DNA from: Chitinophagaceae bacterium PMP191F
GTDB taxonomy: Bacteria; Bacteroidota; Bacteroidia; Chitinophagales; Chitinophagaceae
Length of the DNA: 64,000 bases
Reading direction: 5' to 3'
Assembly (NCBI GenBank): GCA_001302245.1
Contig: LGYU01000013.1
Location: 310,001 to 374,000, forward strand
A program made the translations under genes and the position numbers. This document shows positions 9,084 to 17,990 of the stretch, piece after piece; the first letter of the stretch is position 1, and each line of letters starts with the position of its first letter. A model generated the notes under the pieces. The model did no database searches, was not told the DNA's origin, and saw only the letters and a list, made by a program, of their open reading frames with translations.

Positions 9084-9677
9084 TTATTTAATCCTTACTG
9101 CAATACCCGCCTGAATCTGGTTTGATGTCCATTTATAACGATCATCAACATTATTGATATTGGTAAGTCCTTTGTTGTACCGTGCGTAGAACGATACCGT
9201 GTTCAGATTGATCCGTACACCGCCTACCGCACTTAGTTCATAATTTTTAAAAGCATCTCTGTCGCCACGCAAGAGGTCTTCGTTAGAATAGATTAGTGCG
9301 CTGTACTGTGGACCAGCCACAATGCTGATAACCGGTGTAATATTGTAATGCACCAGTACCGGAACTGCTATGTATAACAGTTTGGCTTTCTCACTGGCAT
9401 CGGTACGGCCATCGGTATTGTAATATTTAAGAAAATCCTCATTCTTGCTTACATTGGTTTGCGAAAGCAATACTTCCGGCTGAATGCTCCATTTTTTGTT
9501 GAATGTCTTCTCTACAAAAACGCCTCCCTGTACACCCGGATATATCTTGGCACGCATACCGTTGCCATCAATACCGGATAATGTAAGTGCGGCCTTTAAT
9601 CCGTAATGCCATGTTTGTGCGTGTGCAATAGCGGTAACAGCAAAGAACAGAATTGTCAGGGTAAGTAAATGTTTCAT
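9084..9677 (-). CDS. Outer-membrane beta-barrel protein (PorT-like family)
   Basis: This small predicted outer-membrane protein has 197 aa from the start chosen. It begins with a clear signal peptide (MKHLLTLTILFFAVTAIAHA, cleaved before QT). The body alternates short amphipathic strands with turns, for example YGLKAALTLSG, KKWSIQPEVLLSQTN, PVISIVAGPQYSALIY and VSFYARYNKGLTNI. It ends in IQAGIAVRIK, as expected of the Bacteroidota OMP_b-brl_2 family of eight-strand barrels. No specific transport role can be deduced. An in-frame ATG at 9692 would add MNTKT, and either start keeps the signal peptide intact. Confidence 0.8.
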   Translation of the reverse strand: MKHLLTLTILFFAVTAIAHAQTWHYGLKAALTLSGIDGNGMRAKIYPGVQGGVFVEKTFNKKWSIQPEVLLSQTNVSKNEDFLKYYNTDGRTDASEKAKLLYIAVPVLVHYNITPVISIVAGPQYSALIYSNEDLLRGDRDAFKNYELSAVGGVRINLNTVSFYARYNKGLTNINNVDDRYKWTSNQIQAGIAVRIK

Positions 9678-9884
9678 GGTTTTTGTGTTCATGAGTTTAT
9701 AGCTTTATAAAAAACAATAGCTTGTAGCAGATGATTTCAAAACTACCTGTTACAGCATGATAGAAAGTCTTAAAGTCTACTAAACGGCATTATTACTCGA
9801 CGAATGAAAATACTTTGTGATCATCGGTAGTTGTACAAAAAAATATACGGGAGGAAATGCACTGTTGAATAAGGTGGAAGAATA

Positions 9885-10073
9885 CTATTTCTTCAATAAC
9901 AGGAAAATAACAATTAGTATAGCGGGAACTATAATATGTATCATCCGGTGACCAAGATTGATGGTAAACCCTGCGAACCTGGCTCTTTTAGGAACAATGA
10001 TTCTGTTGTCTTCAACATTGTAATAGAAGACACCCCATTTATAATTGTTACTGTTGTCAACAGGATTGAACAT
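9885..10073 (-). CDS. DUF5808 small membrane protein
   Basis: This 62-aa protein has the short hydrophilic motif of DUF5808 (YKWGVFYYNVEDNRIIVPKR, residues about 11-30) followed by GFTINLGHRM. A C-terminal transmembrane helix runs from about 45 to 60 and ends in two lysines. In larger relatives this motif sits at the end of multi-spanning membrane proteins; here it stands alone. The function is unknown. It lies 39 bp downstream of the phosphodiesterase gene on the same strand and may be cotranscribed with it. Confidence 0.6.
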   Translation of the reverse strand: MFNPVDNSNNYKWGVFYYNVEDNRIIVPKRARFAGFTINLGHRMIHIIVPAILIVIFLLLKK

Positions 10074-10112
10074 GCTATTAATTTACGAAAATAAACGGGG
10101 TATTACAACTGC

Positions 10113-10610
10113 TTACCCTCTTTTGCCCAGTTCGATCACTTCGCAATCTTTCATGTTACTACCTTCAATGGTGAACCGTATAAGCGTACGTACTTTATGC
10201 CAGCCCTGGTTGCCGGCCGCACCGGGGTTCATGTGAAGACATTGTAATTTGTCGTCGTATATCACTTTTAGTATGTGAGAATGCCCGCAGATAAACAATT
10301 TCGGGGAAGCTGCAGTAAGCTCCTTTTTTACGGCGGGATTGTATCTGGGCGGATAACCACCAATATGGATCATAAATACTTCCACATCTTCGCAATACCA
10401 GCGTAGCTTTTCCGGGTAAACCTGCCTGATATCATTACCATCTATATTGCCATACACGCCTTTTAATGGTTTGAATGCCTGTAGCCGGTTGGCTAATTCC
10501 AGCGTACCAAAATCACCCGCATGCCATATTTCATCGCATTGCTCAAAATGTTTAAAAACAGCTTCGTCCAGGTAGCTGTGTGTATCTGATATTAAACCGA
10601 TCCTTTTCAC
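10113..10610 (-). CDS. YfcE/MJ0936-type metallophosphoesterase
   Basis: This 165-aa cytoplasmic phosphodiesterase belongs to the calcineurin-like family. The metal-binding motifs appear in order: SDTH (residues 8-11), HAGDFG, YGNIDGND, and near the C-terminus GHSH followed by NPGAAG. Proteins of this size hydrolyse phosphodiester model substrates in vitro; the natural substrate is generally unknown. It lies between a Nudix gene and a DUF5808 gene on the same strand, with short gaps (about 49 and 39 bp), so the three may form one operon. Confidence 0.88.
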   Translation of the reverse strand: MKRIGLISDTHSYLDEAVFKHFEQCDEIWHAGDFGTLELANRLQAFKPLKGVYGNIDGNDIRQVYPEKLRWYCEDVEVFMIHIGGYPPRYNPAVKKELTAASPKLFICGHSHILKVIYDDKLQCLHMNPGAAGNQGWHKVRTLIRFTIEGSNMKDCEVIELGKRG

Positions 10611-10659
10611 AAATAAAACAGGTTATTTATAAAAACATTTTTTAATTCATATAGCAGAC

Positions 10660-11058
10660 CTAATCTATTAATCCGTCCTGCTGCAAACGTTCAATCAATA
10701 TCCGAACGCCAGGTACCTGCTGCAACTGTAACGCATAATCTGCTGCGCCAAAATATTCCACGGCGCCGATCTCTGCCGATGGGTTAGGTGTTTCGGGCAA
10801 TTCATACATATAGCAATCCTGCTCCATGATCAGCCCGTTTTCACCAAAAGCAGGAGCTGTAATATGCATGTATATTGACAGGTTGTTGGGCAATGATACA
10901 TTCAGTTCTTCCTTTATTTCACGCTGTAATGCCTGTAAAGAGGTTTCGCCGGGATCTACTTTACCGCCTGGCAGGTAAAAAGCCTGTTTATTATTGCTGT
11001 ATGCCAGCAGCACCTTCCTGTTTTTAACAACTATTAACCCGGCAGTATGTAATTGCAT
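10660..11058 (-). CDS. Nudix hydrolase
   Basis: The 132-aa protein carries a complete Nudix box starting GGKVDPGETSLQALQREI and ending KEEL, which fits GX5EX7REUXEEXGU apart from the final glycine (Asn here). The N-terminus (LHTAGLIVVKNRKVLLAYS) is the expected first strand. It cleaves a nucleoside diphosphate linked to another moiety; the substrate cannot be told from sequence. It is the first gene of a probable minus-strand operon with the phosphoesterase and the DUF5808 gene. Confidence 0.88.
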   Translation of the reverse strand: MQLHTAGLIVVKNRKVLLAYSNNKQAFYLPGGKVDPGETSLQALQREIKEELNVSLPNNLSIYMHITAPAFGENGLIMEQDCYMYELPETPNPSAEIGAVEYFGAADYALQLQQVPGVRILIERLQQDGLID

Positions 11059-11410
11059 AAGCGATTATTAAATCGACACCGTAAATTACTATTTCCTACC
11101 TTTATGAAGAACGAAGTCTGAAGTATGAAGTCAGAAATCCGAAGTTTTTTCATCATACATCCGACCTCCGATTTCAAATTAACATTGCATGCCATTCTTT
11201 CGCAATTTTACTTACTGGATTGATAAGAGAAGATGGAAATACTATTTTCTCATGCTGTCATTAGCCGCTGCGTCGTTGTAGTGAGTGGTAAGTCGTCAGT
11301 AATCTTGAATCTGCTATCCTCGGTTTTACTTATAACTTACTACTTATACGTACAAACTGTATTTACATTCATGCATTCTCAATTTATCCAATTTTCAAAT
11401 TAACCTTGCT
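11059..11410. repeat. Intergenic region with a dispersed GAAGTCTGAAG repeat
   Basis: This 352-bp gap lies between divergent genes (Nudix and hmgA). Positions 11106-11144 hold a run of GAAGNNNGAAG units (for example GAAGTCTGAAGTATGAAGTC) that recurs in other spacers here. Positions 11376-11402 hold, in inverse orientation, the TTTGAAAATT-type repeat. No gene is seen. Confidence 0.5.
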
Positions 11411-12568
11411 ATGCCGCACTATCATAAACTCGGAAATATTCCGCACAAACGCCATACACAGTTCCGTAAACCGGATGGCTCATTATATGCTGAACAGCTG
11501 TTTTCTACAGAAGGTTTTTCCAATGATTACTCCTTATTGTATCATACGCATCCGCCTACAGATATCATCAGCACAGACGAGCCCTATGATGTAATGCCCA
11601 GGGTAGCGGAAGAAAAGATGTTGAAACACCGTAGCCTGGAAGGGTTTAAGATAAAACCGGAAAAGGATTTTCTGCAAAGTCGCAAACCGGTACTGGTCAA
11701 TAACGACTGTCACATTGTACTGGCTGCCCCGCAGGAATCAATGACCGGGTATTTTTATAAAAATGCCGATGCCGATGAGATCATTTTTGTACATGAAGGC
11801 AGTGGTATTTTGCATACCATGTATGGTGACCTAGCATTTGGATATGGAGATTACCTGGTTATTCCACGTGGTACTATTTACCAGGTATCTTTTAGTGACA
11901 GTAATAACCGCCTGTTCATCGTTGAATCTTTCAGCCCGGTTCGTTATCCCAAACGTTACCTCAGTAAATATGGTCAGTTGCTGGAACATTCGCCTTATTG
12001 TGAAAGAGATATCCGTACGCCTGAAGCTCTGAAAACTTTTGATGAGAAGGGCGATTTCCTGATCAAGACCAAAAAGAAAGGAAGAATGTATGGCATTCAT
12101 TACGGTCACCACCCTTTCGATGTAATTGGCTGGGATGGTTGTTGCTACCCGTTTGCTTTCAGTATACATGATTTCGAACCTATTACAGGACGTGTACATC
12201 AGCCACCACCCGTTCACCAGACCTTTGAAGGCAATAACTATGTGGTTTGCTCTTTCTGTCCGCGTTTGTTCGATTATCATCCGCAGGCAGTTCCGGCACC
12301 TTATAATCACAGCAACATTGATAGCGACGAAGTATTGTATTATGTAGATGGTGATTTTATGAGTCGTAAAAATGTAACCCGTGGCATGATTACTCTGCAC
12401 CCTGGTGGAATACCGCATGGCCCTCATCCTGGTGCCGTTGAAAAAAGCCTGGGCGCTAAAGAAACCAAAGAACTGGCAGTAATGGTAGATACCTTTCATC
12501 CGTTGCAACTAACGGTAGATGCACTGGAAATTGAAAATGCTGGTTATACCATGAGTTGGGCGGAATAA
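11411..12568 (+). CDS. hmgA: Homogentisate 1,2-dioxygenase family protein
   Basis: This 385-aa protein belongs to the homogentisate dioxygenase cupin family, which opens the aromatic ring of homogentisate to maleylacetoacetate in tyrosine and phenylalanine breakdown. The likely iron ligands are the His and Glu of YNHSNIDSDEVLYY and a His in LHPGGIPHGPHPG, in the order known from the human enzyme. Other family stretches are EIIFVHEGSGILHT and GDYLVIPRGT. It is somewhat shorter than the human protein (445 aa), as usual for bacterial members. The ATG at 11411 starts MPHYHKLGNIPHKRHTQF, the expected N-terminus. No 4-hydroxyphenylpyruvate dioxygenase or fumarylacetoacetase gene is adjacent. Confidence 0.85.
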   Translation: MPHYHKLGNIPHKRHTQFRKPDGSLYAEQLFSTEGFSNDYSLLYHTHPPTDIISTDEPYDVMPRVAEEKMLKHRSLEGFKIKPEKDFLQSRKPVLVNNDCHIVLAAPQESMTGYFYKNADADEIIFVHEGSGILHTMYGDLAFGYGDYLVIPRGTIYQVSFSDSNNRLFIVESFSPVRYPKRYLSKYGQLLEHSPYCERDIRTPEALKTFDEKGDFLIKTKKKGRMYGIHYGHHPFDVIGWDGCCYPFAFSIHDFEPITGRVHQPPPVHQTFEGNNYVVCSFCPRLFDYHPQAVPAPYNHSNIDSDEVLYYVDGDFMSRKNVTRGMITLHPGGIPHGPHPGAVEKSLGAKETKELAVMVDTFHPLQLTVDALEIENAGYTMSWAE

Positions 12569-12603
12569 TGACAATAAAATCGTATATTTCGTTTAAATGT
12601 GTT

Positions 12604-12630
12604 AAAAAGGCTGCTTAGTGCAGCCTTTTT
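12604..12630 (+). terminator. Terminator after hmgA
   Basis: A perfect 11-bp stem (AAAAAGGCTGC with its complement) with a TTAGT loop and a T-run lies 35 bp after the hmgA stop. Confidence 0.9.
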
Positions 12631-12757
12631 CGTTTTCATTGAAATAGACCTGCAGAAATACCAGTTATATAACATCTTTGCAGTGTTAAGTGAAAAGAAC
12701 TCCGGGAAACAGGCATCTCATCTTTACAATTTCAGGGCTCACGAAATATATATTGCT

Positions 12758-14041
12758 ATGAACAGATCCATGAAAAGGATAGCTGTTACGCTATTGTTTG
12801 CAGGAACAGCGTGCATTGTATGGGCGCAGGACAACACATTGCTTACATTGGAACAAACCTATCAATGGGCACAGCAGAATTATCCCATGATAAGACAGAA
12901 AGATCTTGTAAAACAAACTGCTGCCTATACTATTTCCAATCTGAACAAAGGATTTCTGCCACAACTTACGGTATCGGGTAAGGCAACATACCAGTCGGAT
13001 GTTACCAGTGTTCCCATCACTATACCGGGCATCAATATACAGCAACCTTCAAAAGATCAATACCAGTTACTGGCAGATGTAAGCCAGTTGGTATATGATG
13101 GTGGCACCACTGCTGCACAACGTAATGTGCAACAGGTAAATGCTTTGGTGGAAGAGCAAAAGGCAGAAGTGGAATTGTATAAAGTAAAAGAGCGTATCAA
13201 CCAACTGTATCTCGGTATTCTGCTGTTAGATGAGCAATTGAAACAGGTGGAACTGGTAAAAAATGATATACGGCTTGGATTGCAGCGGATCACTGCACAG
13301 GTAAACAATGGCACAGCATTCAGATCAAGCCAGCTGACACTGGAAGCTGAACTGCTGCAGAATGAACAACGCACCATTGAATTAAGATCAGGACGCAAAG
13401 CGTATGTAGATGTACTGGCATTGTTTATAAACCGCCCGTTGAGTGAAAATGTACGGCTGGTAATACCTGTATCCGGTATTGCTGTGCAAGATCGTGAAGT
13501 AATACGACCTGAATTAAAATTATTCAATTACCAGGACAGCCTGTTCAACAGCCAGCAAAGTCTTGTCAGTGCAAAGAACAGACCTAAAGTGAGCCTCTTT
13601 GCGCAAGGCGGTTACGGAAGACCGGGGTTGAATATGCTGAAAAATGAATTTGATTTTTTCTATATCGGAGGTGTACGTTTCAACTGGGCACTGGGTAGTT
13701 TATATACAGCTAAAAAGGAAAGACAGTTACTGGAAGTGAATCAGAAAATGGTTGCAGTACAGAAAGATGTGTTTATGCTGAATACCAATACACAATTGAA
13801 ACAGCAGGAAGAGGATATGGGCAAACTGCGGCAATTGATGGAAGTGGATGAACGTATCATTGCTATCCGGGCAAAAGTAAAAGACGCATCTAATGCACAA
13901 CTGGAAAATGGCGTTATTACAGCCAATGATTTTCTGAAAGAAGTAAATGCAGAAAACCAGGCACGTCTTAGCCTGATAGCACACCAGGTACAATTGATGC
14001 AGGCGCAGATCAATTACCAGACGCTGACAGGTAAACAATAA
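12758..14041 (+). CDS. TolC-family outer-membrane efflux channel
   Basis: This 427-aa protein has a signal peptide (hydrophobic core AVTLLFAGTACIVWA, then QD) and the repeated alpha-helical hairpin pattern of OEP/TolC proteins. Marker stretches are LTLEQTYQWAQQNYPMI near the start, FLPQLTVSGKATYQSD, and NGVITANDFLKEVNAENQAR followed by the final helix ending NYQTLTGK. It would form the outer-membrane and periplasmic tunnel for the ABC exporter encoded directly downstream. The frame extends upstream to 12599 but would then overlap the hmgA terminator, so I start at the ATG of MNRSMKR (12758). It is the first gene of the six-gene operon ending at 19105. Confidence 0.9.
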   Translation: MNRSMKRIAVTLLFAGTACIVWAQDNTLLTLEQTYQWAQQNYPMIRQKDLVKQTAAYTISNLNKGFLPQLTVSGKATYQSDVTSVPITIPGINIQQPSKDQYQLLADVSQLVYDGGTTAAQRNVQQVNALVEEQKAEVELYKVKERINQLYLGILLLDEQLKQVELVKNDIRLGLQRITAQVNNGTAFRSSQLTLEAELLQNEQRTIELRSGRKAYVDVLALFINRPLSENVRLVIPVSGIAVQDREVIRPELKLFNYQDSLFNSQQSLVSAKNRPKVSLFAQGGYGRPGLNMLKNEFDFFYIGGVRFNWALGSLYTAKKERQLLEVNQKMVAVQKDVFMLNTNTQLKQQEEDMGKLRQLMEVDERIIAIRAKVKDASNAQLENGVITANDFLKEVNAENQARLSLIAHQVQLMQAQINYQTLTGKQ

Positions 14042-14085
14042 ACTTATTGATAATTCCCTGTGGGAAAACGACAAATAACAAAACT

Positions 14086-15024
14086 ATGAGAAGGTTTTTT
14101 CCATTGATGCTGATAATAGCCGGTTGCTGGGCAGCCTGCAACAGCAAAGGCAATACGTATGATGCTTCCGGCACCTTTGAAGTTGACGAGGTGATCGTTT
14201 CTTCCGAACTGGCCGGTAAAATATTGTCCTTTAATCTGCAGGAAGGCGATAAACTGGCAAAAGATTCTGTAATCGGGGCTATTGATGCCATCAACCTGTC
14301 ATTGCAAAAAGAACAGGTAGAGGCAAGTATTGAAGCGTTGAAAGAAAAGACCAGTGATCTGTCTCCGCAGGTAAAGTTGTTACAGGATCAACTGACCGTA
14401 CAGCAATCGCAACTGGATAATCAGTTGTACGAAAGAAAAAGAATAGAGAACCTGTTGAAACAGGATGCTGCTACGGGCAAACAGCTGGATGATATCAATG
14501 CACAGATAGATGTGATCAAAAAGCAAATGGCAGTTACACTACAACAGATCAGTGTACAGCGCAGCAATATAGGTACCCAGAACCGCAGTGTATTAAGCGA
14601 AGGGAAACCTTTACAAAAAAGAGTGGCGCAACTGGATGACCAGATCAAGCGGGCTGAAATAGTCAATCCTTTAAACGGTACTGTTATTACCAAGTATGCA
14701 GAGGCCGGTGAAGTAACTGCTCCCGGAAAAGCATTGTATAAAATTGCTGATCTGTCTGTAATGACGCTGCGTGCTTACATTACCGGTAACCAGTTATCAC
14801 TGGTAAAACTGAATCAGCCTGTTACTGTGCTGATAGACAGCGGTGCACATCAGTATCGACAGTATACCGGTAATATTTCATGGATATCAGATAAAGCTGA
14901 GTTTACGCCTAAGACCATCCAGACAAAGGAAGAGCGTGCCAACCTGGTATACGCCATCAAGATCCGGGTAAAGAACGACGGTTATATCAAAATAGGTATG
15001 TATGGCGAAGTTCAATTTAAATAA
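14086..15024 (+). CDS. HlyD/YbhG-type periplasmic adaptor lipoprotein
   Basis: This 312-aa membrane-fusion protein links an inner-membrane ABC exporter to TolC. The N-terminus is a lipoprotein signal with lipobox IAGC (Cys14), so it should be anchored in the inner membrane. A barrel-sandwich half (GTFEVDEVIVSSELAGKI) is followed by a long alpha-helical coiled coil (about 75-185), the second half-motif (RAEIVNPLNGTVITKYAEAG) and a beta-barrel domain (about 225-312). This is the domain order of E. coli YbhG. It starts 44 bp after the TolC gene and ends 6 bp before the first ATPase gene. Confidence 0.9.
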   Translation: MRRFFPLMLIIAGCWAACNSKGNTYDASGTFEVDEVIVSSELAGKILSFNLQEGDKLAKDSVIGAIDAINLSLQKEQVEASIEALKEKTSDLSPQVKLLQDQLTVQQSQLDNQLYERKRIENLLKQDAATGKQLDDINAQIDVIKKQMAVTLQQISVQRSNIGTQNRSVLSEGKPLQKRVAQLDDQIKRAEIVNPLNGTVITKYAEAGEVTAPGKALYKIADLSVMTLRAYITGNQLSLVKLNQPVTVLIDSGAHQYRQYTGNISWISDKAEFTPKTIQTKEERANLVYAIKIRVKNDGYIKIGMYGEVQFK

Positions 15025-15030
15025 ACATGT

Positions 15031-15948
15031 ATGAATGCAGTGGTTGTACAGAATGTTGTAAAACGCTACGGCAAAAAGAAGGAGATTATCGAAGCGTTGA
15101 AAGGTGTGTCGTTTGAAGTGCAGCAGGGTACCTTGTTTGGTATCATCGGTCCTGATGGGGCCGGCAAAACATCCCTGTTCCGCATACTCACCACATTGCT
15201 GTTATCCGATGGGGGCAATGCTACTGTGCATGGTCTGGATGTGGTGAAGGATTTTAAACAGATCCGCAGCCGTGTAGGATACATGCCCGGCCGATTCTCA
15301 TTATACCAGGATCTGACGGTGGCTGAAAACATGGATTTTTTTGCTACCATTTTCAATACTTCTATTGAAGAGAATTATGACATGGTGAAAGATATTTATT
15401 CACAGATAGAGCCTTTTAAAGACAGGAAGGCGGGCAAACTATCCGGTGGTATGAAACAGAAACTGGCATTGAGCTGTGCATTGATCCACCGGCCATCGGT
15501 ATTGTTCCTGGATGAACCTACTACCGGTGTAGATGCGGTATCGCGTAAGGAGTTCTGGGAGATGCTGAAACGGCTTAAAGCACAGGGTATTACAATACTG
15601 GTATCCACGCCTTATATGGACGAGGCAGGTATGTGCGATAAAGTAGCATTGATCCAGAACGGATCATTGTTATCGGTTGACACTCCGCAGGGAGTTACCG
15701 CTGCCTTTGGTAAACCTTTGTTTGCCGTGAAAGCACGTAAGATGTTATTTCTGCTAAACGATCTGAAAAAGTTTGAAGCGATCAGTGATGTGTATCCTTT
15801 TGGAGAATATCACCATGCAGTATTAAAGAATGGATATGATGAAGCTGCATTGAAAAACTACCTGCAATTTCATGAATATGATGACCTGGAAATAAAACCG
15901 GTGCAACCTGATATTGAGGACTGTTTTATGGAGTTGATGAAGAATTAA
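15031..15948 (+). CDS. ABC exporter ATPase, equivalent of the N-terminal half of YbhF
   Basis: This 305-aa nucleotide-binding protein has Walker A in GPDGAGKTSL, a canonical signature LSGGMKQKL and Walker B in VLFLDEPTTGVD. The switch histidine expected after Walker B is replaced: the sequence reads LVSTPYMDEAG, with proline where His normally stands. As I recall, the first ATPase half of E. coli YbhF has the same GPDGAGKTS and STPYMDEA features, which supports this assignment. A C-terminal extension (about 225-305) follows the ATPase core. It should pair with the ATPase from 16038 to energise the exporter. The neighbours are the HlyD-type adaptor (6 bp upstream) and the second ATPase (89 bp downstream). 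Confidence 0.9.
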   Translation: MNAVVVQNVVKRYGKKKEIIEALKGVSFEVQQGTLFGIIGPDGAGKTSLFRILTTLLLSDGGNATVHGLDVVKDFKQIRSRVGYMPGRFSLYQDLTVAENMDFFATIFNTSIEENYDMVKDIYSQIEPFKDRKAGKLSGGMKQKLALSCALIHRPSVLFLDEPTTGVDAVSRKEFWEMLKRLKAQGITILVSTPYMDEAGMCDKVALIQNGSLLSVDTPQGVTAAFGKPLFAVKARKMLFLLNDLKKFEAISDVYPFGEYHHAVLKNGYDEAALKNYLQFHEYDDLEIKPVQPDIEDCFMELMKN

Positions 15949-16037
15949 ACGCTGAACACTTAGCGCAACATGCTGAATGCGGTTTGTTCCAAAGATATCC
16001 GGCATAAGAACTGAAACTCAAAACACGAAACACCAGG

Positions 16038-16784
16038 ATGAGCAATGATTATGTTATAACAGCAGAACAACTGACCAAACAGTTTGGTGATTTTATTGCC
16101 GTGGATGCTATTTCATTCCAGGTACATAAAGGCGAGATCTTTGGCTTTTTGGGTGCCAATGGTGCGGGTAAAACTACTGCCATGCGTATGCTTTGCGGAT
16201 TGTCCAAACCAACCAGCGGAAAAGCCACAGTTGCCGGTTTTGATGTGTATAGCCAGACAGAACAGATCAAACGCAGTATCGGGTACATGAGCCAGAAGTT
16301 TTCCCTGTATGAAGATCTTACCGTAAAAGAGAATATCCGTTTTTATGCAGGTATTTATGGTAAAAGTGATGCGTTCATCAAAGAAAAAACTGCTGTACTA
16401 CTGGAGCAATTGCGCCTGGAACCGGAAGCCAATAAACTGGTAAGATCACTGCCGCTTGGCTGGAAACAGAAGCTGGCTTTTTCCGTAGCGGTTTTTCATG
16501 AGCCGGATATTGTATTCCTGGATGAACCAACAGGAGGTGTAGATCCTGTTACCCGGCGTGAGTTCTGGAATATGATCTACCAGGCTGCTGAAACAGGCAT
16601 CACGGTATTTGTAACCACGCACTATATGGATGAAGCGGAGTACTGCAACCGTGTATCGGTAATGGTAGACGGACGTATTGATGCACTGGACTCTCCCAAA
16701 GCACTAAAACAACAGTTCAATGCAACTTCTATGGACGAGGTTTTTCTGAAACTGGCCAGGAAGGCAACGAGAAGTGCTGACTGA
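16038..16784 (+). CDS. ABC exporter ATPase, equivalent of the C-terminal half of YbhF
   Basis: This 248-aa nucleotide-binding protein has Walker A in GANGAGKTTAM, Walker B in IVFLDEPTGGVDP and an intact switch histidine in VTTHYMDEAEYC. Its signature is degenerate: SLPLGWKQKL in place of LSGGQ. The defects of this protein and its partner are therefore complementary. In a head-to-tail dimer one nucleotide site would be complete (this Walker and His, with the partner's LSGGM) and one degenerate. It sits between the first ATPase and the permeases. The 102-bp spacer to the next gene holds a TTTGAGAATTTGAAAATG repeat unit. Confidence 0.9.
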   Translation: MSNDYVITAEQLTKQFGDFIAVDAISFQVHKGEIFGFLGANGAGKTTAMRMLCGLSKPTSGKATVAGFDVYSQTEQIKRSIGYMSQKFSLYEDLTVKENIRFYAGIYGKSDAFIKEKTAVLLEQLRLEPEANKLVRSLPLGWKQKLAFSVAVFHEPDIVFLDEPTGGVDPVTRREFWNMIYQAAETGITVFVTTHYMDEAEYCNRVSVMVDGRIDALDSPKALKQQFNATSMDEVFLKLARKATRSAD

Positions 16785-16886
16785 TTGGTCTGTTTGAGAA
16801 TTTGAAAATGTATAAATGAAGGGTAGGGTGGTGGTTAGATAGTTTAATTGTTGTAAACAGCAACCCGAAACGCGTAACAAGCATTT

Positions 16887-17990
16887 ATGAAACAATTCAT
16901 TTCATTTGTCAAAAAAGAATTCCATCACATTCTGCGTGACCGGCGAACGTTGTTTATACTGTTGGGTATGCCGATAGTACAGATCATCATCTTTGGTTTT
17001 GCCCTGACCAATGAAGTTAAAAACTCACAGATAGCGGTACTGGATTACTCCAATGATATTGCTACCAACGCGTTGACAGAACAGATAGCTGCCAGCCGTT
17101 ATTTTAATACGGAGAAATTGCATACACAACAGGATATCGAACGTGTTTTTAAAGCCGGTACCATCAAAATGGTAGTGGTGTTTCCTGCCGGGTTTTACAA
17201 TGATCTGCAACATTTCAATAAAGCGCAGGTTCAGTTGATTGCCGATGCCTCTGACCCCAATACTGCCAATACGCTTACCAATTATGCCACGGCTATTGTA
17301 TTAGATTACCAGGATCGTATTACCAACAACAAACGGTTACCCTATACCATCAATACGGAAATACGCATGTTGTACAATCCGCAGTTGAAAGGTGCTTACA
17401 ATTTTGTACCGGGCGTAATGGCTATGGTGCTGATGCTGATCTGTACAATGATGACGGCTATTACTATTGTGCGTGAAAAAGAAATGGGCACTATGGAGGT
17501 GATGTTGGTATCGCCGGTGCAGCCGTTGAAAATTGTAGTGGCAAAGGCAGTTCCTTACCTGTTGCTGTCAATACTGAATGTAACAAGCATATTACTGCTG
17601 AGCGTATTTGTATTGGAAGTTCCTGTGAATGGAAGCCTGTTGTTGTTATTTGGAGAAAGTACTTTGTTCATATTAACCTGTCTTGCTTTCGGATTGCTCA
17701 TCTCGTCATCTACAGATTCGCAGCAAACAGCCATGTTCATTTCTCTGACCGGGATGTTTTTGCCTACGGTGATGTTGAGTGGATTTATGTTTCCCATAGA
17801 GAACATGCCATTGCCGCTGCGGATCATTTCCAATATAGTACCGGCCAAATGGTTCTATTCCATCGTAAAATCGGTAATGATTAAAGGGCTGGGACTGGCG
17901 GCGGTGTGGAAAGAAACACTGGTGCTTGCCGGTATGATGTTATTTCTGCTGGTGCTCAGTATTAAAAAATTTAAAATCCGCCTGGCATGA
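16887..17990 (+). CDS. ABC-2 type exporter permease (YbhS-like)
   Basis: This 367-aa inner-membrane protein has one N-terminal transmembrane helix (about 20-42). A soluble periplasmic domain (about 45-170) and a block of five further helices (about 178-362) follow. Family marks are the N-terminal KKEFHHILRDRRTLF, the VREKEMGTMEVMLVSPV stretch after the second helix, and NIVPAKWFYSIVKSVMIKG near the end. This is the ABC2_membrane_3 layout of YbhS/YhhJ proteins. It should form a heterodimer with the next gene product. The stop overlaps the next start (ATGA, 4 bp), suggesting translational coupling. Confidence 0.9.
   Translation: MKQFISFVKKEFHHILRDRRTLFILLGMPIVQIIIFGFALTNEVKNSQIAVLDYSNDIATNALTEQIAASRYFNTEKLHTQQDIERVFKAGTIKMVVVFPAGFYNDLQHFNKAQVQLIADASDPNTANTLTNYATAIVLDYQDRITNNKRLPYTINTEIRMLYNPQLKGAYNFVPGVMAMVLMLICTMMTAITIVREKEMGTMEVMLVSPVQPLKIVVAKAVPYLLLSILNVTSILLLSVFVLEVPVNGSLLLLFGESTLFILTCLAFGLLISSSTDSQQTAMFISLTGMFLPTVMLSGFMFPIENMPLPLRIISNIVPAKWFYSIVKSVMIKGLGLAAVWKETLVLAGMMLFLLVLSIKKFKIRLA

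Noticed and set aside
11831-12508. 225-codon minus-strand frame inside hmgA
   Set aside because: Antisense shadow of the dioxygenase frame; no family match or start context.
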